This document shows positions 37,080 through 49,700 of a stretch of 64,000 nt of DNA, in pieces. A program made the translations under genes and the position numbers. The stretch is from Liolophura sinensis (lineage: Eukaryota > Mollusca > Polyplacophora > Chitonida > Chitonidae). The first letter of the stretch is position 1. Each line of letters starts with the position of its first letter. The DNA lies in assembly GCF_032854445.1 (NCBI RefSeq), contig NC_088295.1:59377249-59441248 (forward strand). The letters run 5' to 3'. The notes below the pieces were generated by a model. The model saw nothing but the letters and a program-made list of their open reading frames with translations. It did no database searches and was not told the DNA's origin.

Positions 37080-37885
37080 GCATATGGACGGTATCTAGGA
37101 ACTCTGATATCACATCATGTGATGAGGGTTGGGGTTTATGAGCCATATGGACAGTATCTAGGAACTCTGATGTCACATCATGTGATGAGGGTTGGGCTTT
37201 ATGAGCCATATAGACGGTATCTAGGAACTCTGATGTCACATCAAGTGATGAGGGTTGGGCTTTATGAGCCATATGGACGGTATCTAGGAACTCTGATGTC
37301 ACATCACGTGATGAGGGTTGGGCTTTATGAGCCATATGACGGTATCTAGGAACTCTGATGTCACATCACATGATGAGGGTTGGGCTTTATGAGCCATATG
37401 GACGGTATCTAGGAACTCTGATGTCACATCACGTGATGAGGGTTGGGCTTTATGAGCCATATGACGGTATCTAGGAACTCTGATGTCACATCACATGATG
37501 AGGGTTGGGCTTTATGAGCCATATGGACGGTATCTAGGAACTCTGATGTCACATCACGTGATGAGGGTTGGGCTTTATGAGGCATATGGACGGTATCTAG
37601 GAACTCTGATGTCACATCACGTGATGAGGGTTGGGCTTTATGAGCCATATGACGGTATCTAGGAACTCTGATGTCACATCACATGATGAGGGTTGGGCTT
37701 TATGAGCCATATGGACGGTATCTAGGAACTCTGATGTCACATCACGTGATGAGGGTTGGGCTTTATGAGCCATATGGACGGTATCTAGGAACTCTGATGT
37801 CACATCACGTGATGAGGGTTGGGCTTTATGAGCCATATGGACAGTATCTAGGAACTCTGATGTCACAGCACGTGATGAGGGTTGG
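37080..37885. repeat. Minisatellite, 63-bp unit (some 62), about 13 copies, with CACGTG palindromes
   Basis: The unit runs GAGGGTTGGGCTTTATGAGC, CATATGGACGGTATCTAGGA, then ACTCTGATGTCACATCACGTGAT in consecutive segments. Because 63 is 21 codons, open frames appear on both strands; they are not genes. About seven copies keep ATCACGTGAT; others read CATGTG, CACATG or CAAGTG at that place. Confidence 0.95.
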
Positions 37886-38106
37886 GGTTTAATGTTGTAC
37901 TTAACAATTTCTCAGTCATATGACAACGAAGAAGACCTTAGAGTGCATATAATGTGCCTCCTTGTTGCAGGACAGATTTCCACCACTCTTTTATCTAGTA
38001 TCTTCACCGAGACGACTTACTAAAGGCAAGTAAGCTGCCCCGCCCTAGCCATTATACTGATATGGGTCAGTATCTCCAAAGTAGACACTCTACCAAGCTT
38101 TTGAGG
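37879..38106 (-). mobile_element. Second SINE family, shorter copy at the edge of the 63-bp minisatellite
   Basis: GGTTGGGGTTTAATGTTGTA, TCTCAGTCATATGACAACGA, GGCAAGTAAGCTGCCCCGCC, ending GTAGACACTCTACCAAG. Minisatellite and SINE abut. Confidence 0.8.
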
Positions 38107-38394
38107 CTGGTCATTAGGGTTGGAAAAACTTCCTGTGACGTCAAGAGTTCCTAAACTCTGATTTTATGGTCCATAAAGCTCACCTTAGAATTCAGATGTT
38201 TTGAACGCCTTTAACTCATTTAACAAAAATCGAAAAAAATATATGAAAGTATATTTATGAATAATTTAATTGGTGTATTTAGTGATGCCTACTTCGATTT
38301 TTAGAGGTATTTTACTTTGTCAAAATTTAAAAACTCAATGCTTAGTTTTTGGTACTGAAAGTTGAAATTTTGTCTGAAGATAAAATTGACAAGA

Positions 38395-38475
38395 GGTACA
38401 AGCTTTTAATTTATAAAACCCCAAAATAAGAGATCGTGTTTCAATTTTGACGTAAGTGAGAAATGTCTGCGGAAT
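38395..38475. mobile_element. Fragment related to the 21762 element
   Basis: Shares CTTTTAATTT, CCCCAAAATAAGAGATCGTG, TTTCAATTTTGAC and CATTTCTCACTTACGTCA-like (reverse complement) blocks with 21762-21938. Confidence 0.45.
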
Positions 38476-38477
38476 TG

Positions 38478-39160
38478 GCCCTTGGTGAGATTTGATGGTT
38501 GGCCTCTGTACACTCCCCAGTTTCCTCCCTTCAGAAATATAGAAGCAGAGTGGGCTGTGGGAGGTGTGTCAGATAGATGGTGAGATTTGATGGTTCCTCT
38601 GTACACTCCCCAGTTTCCTCCATCCATAAATATAGATGAAGCAGAGTTGGCTGTAGGTGTGTCAGATAGATGGTGAGATTTGATGGTTTCTTCTGGACAC
38701 TCCCCAGGTTCCTCCATCCATAAATATAGATGGTGAAGCAGAGTTGGCTGTAGGTGTGTCAGATAGATGGTGAAATTTGATGGTTTCCTCTGTACACTCC
38801 CCGGCTTCCTCCATCCATAAATATAGATGGTGAAGCAGAGTTGGCTGTAGGTGTGTCAGATAGATGGTGAAATTTGATGGTTTCCTCTGTACACTCCCCG
38901 GCTTCCTCAAGCAGAGTTGGCTGTAGGTGTGTCAGATAAATGGTGAGATTTGATGGTTTCGTCTATACGCTCCGCAGTTTCCTCCATCCATAAATATAGA
39001 TGGTGAAGCCAAGTGGGCTGCAGGAGGTTTGTCAGATAGACGGTGAGATTCGATTTTTTCTTCTGTACACTCCCCAGTTTCCTCCATCCATAAATATAGA
39101 TGGTGAAGCAGAGTAGGCTGTAGGAGGTTTGTTAGATAGCTGGTTTGATGGTTTCCTCCA
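38478..39160. repeat. Minisatellite, ~97-bp unit, about 7 copies
   Basis: The unit includes GTGTGTCAGATAGATGGTGA, GATGGTTTCCTCTGTACACT, CCCCAGTTTCCTCCATCCAT and AAATATAGATGGTGAAGCAG. Some copies are shortened. Located downstream of ALDH16A1. Confidence 0.92.
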
Positions 39161-39505
39161 TGCACTAAACAGTTATGTAACCCATAAACCTGGCATAAAG
39201 GTGAAGTACATGTATAGAATAAACAAAAATCGATAACTAAATATAGATCATGATCCCAAGCGCAACATTATTAATTAAATTATTTCGTTTATTCATCAAT
39301 GAACAATTACATTTATATGCATGGCATATCAACTTTTCTCAGCAAAATAACAGGATTAGTAGCAAATTTTTAGCATTTCTTTAACAATCATGATTTTTTA
39401 CATTTAAATTCTGATCCAATATCTGTTAAGTATATTTCTCATATCCACTGATTGCTGTAAATTATTTCATGTAATATCAGGCAGTTGTAAAATACATGTG
39501 AGTAG

Positions 39506-39541
39506 GGGTGGTGGTGGTGGGGTTGGGGGAGGTGGGGGGGG
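39506..39541. other. G-rich tract with quadruplex potential
   Basis: Several runs of three or more G (GGTGGTGGTGGGG, GGGGGAGGTGGGGGGGG) lie within 36 bp on the plus strand, in the ALDH16A1 3' flank. Confidence 0.6.
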
Positions 39542-40758
39542 TACATGGAAAAGTATGTATTTATACAGAATACATAAAAGTAACAATACCACTACACTTG
39601 TAGTCAAAATATGATCAAGGAATAAAACGAAAGTCATTCAAGTAAAACATTATTTTGTGGCAGGAATATATGTACAACATACATGTATATATACCTGCTC
39701 TGAACTGGTAAAAAACTGATTCCTTTTCAATATAAAAGCCACACCTTTCTGGGTTTTTTATATTATGTTTAGCCACAGAATTCCGCTACCTGTAAGACAC
39801 AATATACTATAACTTGATTATATATGTACTATAATGACCTGGAATAAAGGTGTACATCACTTTTTATTCTTTTTACCTCAGATCAAATGATGTAGAATCC
39901 ATTTTGTAAATTACTGACAAAACATTTAAAACGGATTTAATACTGATGATTCAAAAACAAACACTTATGCAAAAACAATTCAATAAACTCGTCACAAGTA
40001 AAATTACTACTTTTTCAAAAAAAAAAAAACAAAGAGAAAACGAGACCAGTCCATCCCTGAAATTTTTCTTGGTGTGTACAGACAATTAGTATAACTGTAA
40101 CAAGGCACTTTGTTGAGAATATGCATATTTTCACAGTTTTAAGTGTTATTTTGTGAGGTAAGTGCACTTTTTCCTTCGTTACCTGCATTAGCAGTTATGA
40201 TAGAAATCTAAGACATGCAGGTAGGGAACACCTGACAAAAGCCCTGACCAATAAGCAAAATGTTAAATAAGAAACCTACATGTACATAACTAGCTATACT
40301 GTGCATGTCAACTTATCTGAGCACTCTCCCTAACCTTACTTGCTAAGCATACATAGTCCAGAATACAAGTATTCAGATGTGAAAGTAGGAATTTGAATAT
40401 AATTTGTACATTTCAGAAAATCTGGCAGCCCTCTGATTTAATATCTGACCATTAAATAATGTTTCAAATTCTGGGTTATGGTATTTTATGTCAAATATGG
40501 CTTTGTGACACTGTGTTGTCCTTGTACTTTTTTCAAAAGTTTTGGTTTAAAATTGGTTTTTGCATTATTTCAGTCACATCCCAGTGCGCCTCACTGCAAA
40601 GCCCTATTAAAACAATACTTCTGTTCAATGTGTTTGATTCTGGCAGTAAATTGTTGAGAAATTCTACTTGTAAAACAATCAATCATGTAGCAGAGCACCA
40701 TCACTGTCAATGGACACAAAAAAAATGAAAATAAAAAATTCAGCCTTGAATAATGTGT

Positions 40759-43700
40759 TCAGTTGGCAAAAATGTCCCCCATCGGGATCCAGATATTTTT
40801 GACCTGTGTGGAATGATAGAGAAACTCCTCCCCTTGACCTTGCTCACTGTCTGACCAATCGCGAGACAGACCATAGTTAACCCAAGTCCGTTTAACATTC
40901 TCTGCGGACGTGTACTCCACAAAGTGTGACCCCTCAGCTGACCCAAAGTACCACATGGCCTGCACGTCCTGGTGTTCCGTCAGGTATTTGGTTAGGTGAT
41001 CTCGGTCCCCTGTGATGATGTTGACTACACCTCCTGGAACATCTGACGTGTCAAAGACCTACAACACAGGAAAAAAAAAGTCACAAAGGAAATCCAAGTT
41101 TCATTGTGGACAAACTCAGAAAGACCTGATTTTGCATTTACACGGACTCTGTCAGTGGAAAGAAATGAAGGACATATTTTAAGGGCAAAGATCTCCATAA
41201 ACAGTGCATGGTATTGTACAGTTCCTACGCTCCACTTCGTGAAAACTGAACAGTGCTACATGGTATTGCACAGTTCCTATGCTTAAACTGAACAGTGCTG
41301 CACAGTTCCTTCTATGTGTTTTGTGAAATATGCACAGCACTGTACAGTTCCTACTCTGTACTTTGTGGAAAATGCAGTGTGAAGTGCGGGGTACTGTAAG
41401 TTTCTACTATGTACTTTGTGGAAAATGCAGTGTGAAGTTCACAGTACTGTACAGTTTCTACTTGCAGAAAAATAATTCTGCCTAACTGTTGGATCTAGGC
41501 AGAAACCAGAGTGACATAAAAGTGTAGCGATATACTGTATGTAGTGTCTAACTTGATTTCATGAAGACGGATACAGAATAGTTCCTACACAGTACTGTTA
41601 TGACTGTATTGCAGTTGAATGCATGTAGAACTGTTTGGTTGAATGTGGCTGCTGTGCTGGTTTAAAGGTAGAAATCAACACTGTACTGTTCAGCATTGTG
41701 TAGAAGCTGCCCAACAATGGACAATAAATGCTTCACTGTGTACTATGCACACAAGAACACTAATATCATCTGATTACCTGATAGAAATCGAGGGCTGACA
41801 GAGGGTGCTTCTCGCTAGGTACGATCACCACGCAGTTGCCCCGGATTACAGCAGGTGCAAACAGGGACACGAAGCCCAATAAGGGGAAGTCATCAGGGCA
41901 GGCAATTCCAATCACACCCACGGGCTCATGGATCTTCACAGTGGCCCCATATAAAGTGGTTTCCTGGGAAAAATTAGATACCTCAACATATACATGGAAA
42001 TTAAACATATGAAGACTTAAGTTGACCAAGTCTTTAAGTCAGTTATTAATCCAACATTTTTAAAATTTATGTTCAAATTCATTTAATTGGAGGGTTTCAA
42101 GAGAACTGCAGAGAAAGGGATACTAATTTTGGTTTGTCATGCTTTACTCTTTTTGTGCAATAATTGCTCCGAATATAGTCCACTTTTCATATCATTTTGT
42201 GTTCAGGTTCATTTTATTTAACCTTATATCAAGTTCAAAAACCAGATGAATCTCTCCATACGTTTTTGTATTTATTTATTTATTTGATTGGTGTTTTACG
42301 CCGTACTCAAGAATATTTCACTTATAAGACAGCGGCCAGCATTATAGTGGGAGGAAACCGGGCTGAGCCTGGGGGAAACCCACAACCATCTGCAGGTTGC
42401 TGCAGACTTTCCACTTACGGTGGGCGAGGAAGCCAGCATGAGCTGGATTTGAAATCACAGCGACATAAGCTTCGGTATATTTAACGATTTCCTTGAATTT
42501 GATTGGACATTGGTTTTTGTGGAAGAATAGCTACAATTATTGTCTATTTAAGTATAACTTTAGTAAGCAGATTCAAATCGTCACCCCTAAGATAAAGTCT
42601 GAAAAACACTTTGATCCATGCATAAATCTTGCATATTTAGAATGGGACACAAATTTTTTTCTTCTACATTTTGGGTAACACATACTCTGACAAGAAGTCC
42701 AATATTGGATGACACAACAGTATGAGCTGGAACTTCACATATATTTATAAGAAATCTTAAAATGTAAATCTTCAACATTTTCAACCTCTAAAGCACTTTT
42801 CCCAGTGGAATTTAAGCATACATTTATTATGAAAATGAAAGAAAAAATGATTTGTTTGAGTCACTAAAGACACAAGCTTTGTAAAACTGTGCAAATTATT
42901 TCTCAACATCCCACAGTTCTCTCAGAAGAGCTGTGTTTCAAAATATCGCCTGCAGAGGAAAAGGTTGAAGAATTAGGGTAAGTACAAAGGTCAAATTTGT
43001 CAAAATGGAGATGAAATGTTGTTTAAGGTCTTGGAGGGAAGTCAGATAAACATAAGCAAACTGCTATATATGTACATGCATACAAAGGAAGCAGCTAGAA
43101 GTGACAGCGTCAATGTTAACAGATATACCTGCACAGATCCTCCATATTTGTCGCAGTACGCTCCCCAGTAAAACAGCCTCTGAATGGCCAGGTCTACCTC
43201 CTTCAAACCTTCCGCCTTTTCCTTTCCCGTCATTTCCGAGAGACGTGTCCCAAATTCGTCACGACGGGCTTCCAGGTTCTCAGCCAGGTAATAAACAATC
43301 TGAGCTCGGTTGTGAGCTGCCCGTTTACCCCAGCTGTGGGAAAAAGGGGGAAATTAAACCCTGATAGCAACATGATACTTAACACCTTGCCAACCAGCAT
43401 ATTGTTTTACCCCATCTCTTTTTATATACTGAGTCCCACAAGATGATAATCAGTAATTAATTAATAATTAGTATTTTTTTTAGCTGTCCAGTCTTAGGAT
43501 TAAACCCAGACCTCCTGTCAACAAAACAAACATCAAAAATCAGCCTTACGCATATAAACGAGATGGCACAACCCAGATTTCTTCACTGTGGGACGGCCGA
43601 TACAAAACGTTGGTTACAAGATCCAACATTATGCCATCATAATCTTATGGTAATGTGACTTTATCTCTTTACTGCCCTTTAAGGTGAATAGGTGAACATG

Positions 43701-46700
43701 GGTGGGTATGTACAATAACTTATACTTTTATTACCTAAAACACAGTATTTAGTTCAGTCAATATTTAACGCAACTTAGTAAATTAAAGTCATCTTTAACT
43801 GGTCTTTGATTTTCAACTTTGTATATACCCATCCAACTAAAAATATGCTGATTAGCCCGTGAATGCCTTAAAATTATGACATCATACACAAGAGGAAGCC
43901 ATCTTAATAACCTGACTTTCAAATTTCAAGTTCCCATATTCAGGAAATTTCACGTATTTTATACCAATCTTTGTGAAACTGAAACTTAATATGGATTCAA
44001 GACTAGTTTCATATCAAAAAACTTCCACTTCAAATCTGCATAAAATACAATTACACTCAACAAAAATATAAACACATGAAGCAATTTTATATTGTTTTCT
44101 CTCAGTATTAAAAAAAGTGTTAACAATTTGGTTAAGTATTCATGATCAATTGTAGCTTCAATTTTCACCAGATTTTCACAAGCTAGGGGTATAACCCAGG
44201 AGCTATGGCAGCTTGAAAACACAGGGGTCAGTGATCACTGAGTGCTGTGAACTCACCACTCTGTTGTCATGCTGCCATCTGTTAAATTAACATGTTATTT
44301 AATACTGTGAGAAAACAATATAAAACTGCCTAAAAAATAGGTATATATTTTTGTTGAGTATAGAAATGACCTACAGTGTAAACATTGGTCGTTACAAAAA
44401 TCAGAGGTATAAATTGACACATGCTTTTGTTTGTCCCATGTATGACCCATTTCGAGCCTGAATACTAGCAGGCTGGAATCTGCAATCTGGCTTATTCTCG
44501 CTTGTGATTCTTTTCAAGACGATACACATACATCTGTAAACAACAGATCATGGTTGCAATTTCATCTACATGAGAATGCCCTTGTGGTTCTAAAATTTAA
44601 TCCGAACTCAAAAACATTCTGCTTTCAAACCGATGTCTTGGCGGATAACTCAGCCTCAAGGTCACACCAATTTCACTGGACCTGCAACTTTAAAACTTAA
44701 AAATCATTTAATTCATGGAAAATGTAGACTATCTGTATAGGTTGAAGACATATTTACATGATCGGAAAACCTTGACAAACAGGAAAATCACATAAAATAT
44801 CCAGATCAGACAAAATAAAAATGTGGATTTTCACATTTGTTTTTATTCTGTTTTTGATGCTTTAGTGTCCACTAAATATAAATTATAACTGTTTCCACCT
44901 AATTCTTAGCGTGGCCTCTCACCTGATCATTTATGCATTAGGAAAGAATGTCCATGCTTACCCTGGGGCAGCTTTGTGGGCCACTTCCACAGCATTCCTT
45001 ACATCCTTCCTGTTACCCTCTCCAACGTGGGCCAGCACTTTCCCCTTTGGGCTGGTGATTGCTCGGGCATACTGGGCATCAGGACGCTTCTGCGCGCCTC
45101 CGTAGTAAAACTTGTATGTTCTGTCAACACTGTCAAAGAAAAGAAAACAAAAAGTGTTATAAACTCAAAGCTTTGCAGTGTTTTCTTTTTTTCCCCCATT
45201 TAGAAAACAATCTCAAAAGCATCTCAAGTTCAGATGCAACTAAAAGTTTTTTAATCCTGACATTTATAGGTTGAGATACTGTTCCAGTCTGTCAACTGGC
45301 TGGCCTTAAAATAGATTATTTTCTTCTAGATTTTTGTTGATACAAAATGAAAAAAAAAAAAAAAAAGAAAAGAAAAAACCCTGGATGGCCTCAAAACAAC
45401 AGCTTCTATTTTCAGATTTTTGCTTTGATATGAAAAAAAACACAAAAAAAAAACACATGGCTCACCTGGGTGCCTTCACTCCATCAATCATCCTGTCGGC
45501 ATCTTTGCTCTCTCCCAAACTGGGGCGAGCTGGTAAGGTAGACCCAAACGTTTTCAGGTTGACGTCCCCTACTTTAGGCCTGGGACGTTCCTCCCAGCTA
45601 GGCCGAACATACTCAAACAAACCCTACCCAGGACAAAATACTGACATTATGTTTTCTGATATAGGAAGTACAAGTATATATCTGAAGAAAAAAAGTGTGG
45701 CACATTTACATCTGCTAATTTAATGTTAAAAAAATTGATTTTACAACATCACTGGTAACTGGATATATATACCCTAAATGACTTAAAATTTTGCCAATAA
45801 AAGTAAATATTTAGTACCAAATAAATGTCACAAACTATTTTTTTTTTTTGGACCTGAAATTTACAATTTTCCAGCACAATATCATCCCATGTTCCAAAAA
45901 AAGTTCCTGTCATTTAGGGTATATGAAGTTATAACAGAGCAGCTATATACATCAGTTGATTATATTAAATGCTACATGTCACATAAAACTTATACTGTTT
46001 TTGGACTAGAAGACATACTCTAGAATCATACCAATGAGATAAATGCATCTCGGCTTAAACACAAACATTTGCCATTTGACTCTATGCACAAAGTTTTGAT
46101 TTATTTATTTATTTGATTGATGTTTTACGCCATATTAAGGTATATTTCACTTAAACCACTGCGGACAGCAATATGGTGAGATGAAAGTAGGCAGGAAACC
46201 CACAACCATTCGCAGATTGTTCTCAGACCTTCCCATATTCGGCCGAAGAGGAAGCCAGCATGTGCTGAACTCACAGTGGCTGCATTGGTGAAGGCTCCTG
46301 GGTCATTGCATCACGCTATCCACCTCCGCCACTGAGGGCCACACAGCCCCCTTCCCCACCCCCACCCCCGCCCATTCCCATCCCTCCCATGTCAGTTGTG
46401 CACTCTAGAATTGACGTCTAGAAGATGCCTTTCAATGTACTGAAAAATATTGGAAAATTAATATTGAAATATTTTTCAATATTAACATAAACCTTGCGAG
46501 GCTGTTTCATTTTACTTTTCACATCATCATTTTTCAATCCTTTCAAAAACTGTAAAAAAAAAAAGGTTTAACGATAGCACAATATTATATATGAGTAATT
46601 AAATATGCATCATAAATTTGAAGTGCGATGAAGGAGTCACCTCTTTTCCGCCATCTCTACCATAACCGCTCTGTCTGTACCCGCCAAACCCGCTTGCTGC

Positions 46701-49700
46701 GTCAAACAGATTGTGAGAGTTGATCCAGATCGTGCCAGCCTTGACACTGATGGCCACCTCCATGGCTAAGCTGATGTTCTCTGTCCAAACGCTACCAGCC
46801 AGTCCGTACATTGAATTATTGGCTATGCTAATTGCCTCTTTAGCTGTGCGAAATGGCAGGACAACAAGTACTGGTCCGAATATCTAAATAAAAATAATAT
46901 ACATGTATGATACAATTGATTATAAGTTGAAAAATAAAATGCAGTCAAATTTAGTACAATTTTTCACGCGAGAGAACCTTCCAAATGCCTTAATTTCTAA
47001 AACTATACACACTTAACTTGCTAGTGCACTGTCAGTTTGTGATGTTGTCATATCTAATTTGTATATGTAAAAACCCTTCACTGCGATTTCTGGCTCCTCA
47101 GCAATTAGGGCTCGCCAGGACTCCCATAAACCAAAATTACGGGAATCTGCTTGGATTTCCTGAGAATGTCACAAAAATAATTTTCCAAATGACCAATTGT
47201 TCTCATATTTCCAGTTCATAACTATGTCTTCTCTGGACATGTGGACGCATGACCATAAACATTGCCAATGCACATTTTGTTCAATTTTTATTACCTGTTA
47301 TTTTGAATGGGCATTGTTGGTCACCATGATGACTTTCAAACCAGGTGAGGAACAGAGATCAAAATAAATTGTGAAAAGGTCAAGATTTTGAAATGAGGCC
47401 CCCAGCTGTTTGTTTTATTCTCCATTGCAATCAAATTCTTATAGATTTATCATAAACTAACTGACAAATAATGAAATACAGTGATATTTAAATCACCCAG
47501 AATCCCCCAAACTGTTCAGTTTTATATACCATGTATTAAAACTTTTAACTGGAGAAATTGCAAACTTTGATGCACTAGATTTGACCTACATTCTGGTGGA
47601 TTTCCCCAAAGCTAACCTACCGGAATCACTTTGATTCTGGTAAAGAATTATGAAAATAACGGCCTGACAATACACTGTACACCCACCAAAGAGTGCAGTC
47701 AGTCGGATGAACGATCAGTTGTGAAGAAAATCAAAGGACGGACGGACGGACACACAGGCAGGCAGAAAGACAAACAGATGCTTTCCTCTATAGAAGGGAA
47801 AGGTGTTACAGTGTTAAACCAAAATGCCAAGTGATTTTCTGGCGTAATGGTAGGGCGTCCGCCTCAAAGTCGGGAGACCCTGGATCAAACCTGGTCAGGT
47901 CATACGGAAGATTTTAAAAATGGTACATGTTGCTGCATTGCTTGGCGCTCAGCACTGAGAGGTTAGGGCAAGGAAACAGGATTGGTTAAAAATTGTTAAA
48001 TATGACACTAAACCCCAAGCATACACACATACATATTAAAATGTCAAGTTTACAATTTTTACATCACAGAACAGTTCTATTGCACAAATAGGAGTTAAGC
48101 CATAATCACATGGTTCGTACACTTCAAAGAGTTCAATATTTTCAACTTTTTCAGGCCAAAAAAATTCACATTTTACAGGGTACTTATAATGTATATATAT
48201 TGTAAAGTTATACATGCTTGAAGGAATGTCAAATGACTGTAATTCACAGAATGTCTGCACATACATACTATACACACTAGCTCATCTTGATTCCGTAGTC
48301 TCAATTTCAAAACTTTTCCTGGTTTAACAAAAACAAAACCCTGATTTTCCAGGCATTTCAATTCGGTTTGGAAAAGTATAAATTTCAGGTTTTTCAAGTT
48401 TTTCAAGGCCCTGTACAAACCATGCAATGAATCTTTCATTTTTTTTCTGTTGCTAGATATACATTGTATAGGTACTCTGTTTGTGAGATTACCTCTTCTA
48501 CCACCACCCTGGACACGGTCTGCACCCTGGAGATGATTGTTGGGGGATAATAACAACCTTTACCCACGGGGATACACGCAGTAGCTTGGTAAACCTGCAA
48601 CCAAACCAGTCTGGATCAAGTTGGTGTTTTAAGAGTTATGACAAACCTGAAGTATCTCGATCCCCTCCACACAAAGTTGACAAACATCATGGCATCCGAT
48701 AAACAAGAAATTTTGTCCACACAAAACCACACACATTGACATCGTGTCAACACAACTACGTGACTTCCCATGTGCCTGACAAACATCATGCACGTCTATT
48801 ACCTGTACACATCAGTTAAATAAAGTCAAAAAATGTGAACAGATTTCAACCAATAAAAACTGCACAAATTCTCCGCTGTTAATTAAACTTTAGCGAGTTT
48901 GAACTGCAACTTTTACACACCTTTTACAGAAATAATGACACATTTAATACAGAGAAGAACAAAAGAGTACACCACTTGGACACATTCTCTTCCAGGCACA
49001 CGATGTTAGAAATAGCAAAGATATTTCTGTGTGACATAAAGGCTTTCACAAATGGAGAAAATAGAATTTTCAAGGTCTCGATCGAGTAAGAAAATTACAT
49101 ACAGTACAAAGCCACTGACTGACTTCAGATAATTAGAAAGAATGGTACGTAATTTAGCACATAATTTGCACACCTCGGCCCCGTCTGACTTTGCATGACT
49201 GACGTACTCCTCGATGGAGCTCCTCTGTGATTGATCCACGATGGCACCCATGTCCATAGTCTTATCCAAACTGTTTCCCACACGAAAATGAGTCAGCCTC
49301 TCTTTGAGTTTATCCAGTAGTTTGTCGTAAATAGGTTCTTGGACTAGAAGTTTTGATCCAGCACTGCAAACCTAAAAATTGTTTGATAACAATTATTGAA
49401 GAGCCCATTACGATTTGGGTACAATCTTTACGAGAGTCAAGAAGGTTATCTTACTGCCTGTTTTCTTCTGTTGATGTTGTTGTTTATAAAACAAAATCAT
49501 GAAAATCAGAAAAAAAAAAACAAAAAAAAAAAAACAGAAAAAAAACCCCGTTTTAATTTCTTTTTCTTTTTTGTCTGCTTGCAGCAGCTTTTAACGAAAA
49601 ATTTTCATATTTACTTCAATACAACTATACTGCTACACTCTGAAAACTCAATTTTTATTCCATTCAGGCAAAAGTAGTTTAGACAAATGTAACATTTGTG

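Larger units (their letters stand above)
36862..40758. other. Convergent 3' region between UFSP1 and ALDH16A1
   Basis: This interval holds no coding sequence that I recognise. It contains a 63-bp minisatellite (about 37080-37885), a SINE (37879-38106), a MITE-like fragment (38395-38475), a ~97-bp minisatellite (38478-39160) and a G-rich tract (39506-39541). The A/T-rich rest (39170-40758) presumably includes the 3' UTR of ALDH16A1. Confidence 0.6.

Noticed and set aside
36964-37892. Long open frames on both strands with repeated MAHKAQPSS or MSHHVMRVGLYEPYG
   Set aside because: They arise because a 63-bp minisatellite is a multiple of 3. There is no start context, no splice support and no family match.
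47831-47900. tRNA gene
   Set aside because: Box A- and box B-like motifs are present but there is no acceptor stem. The sequence runs into a SINE body shared with 14118-14385 in reverse.
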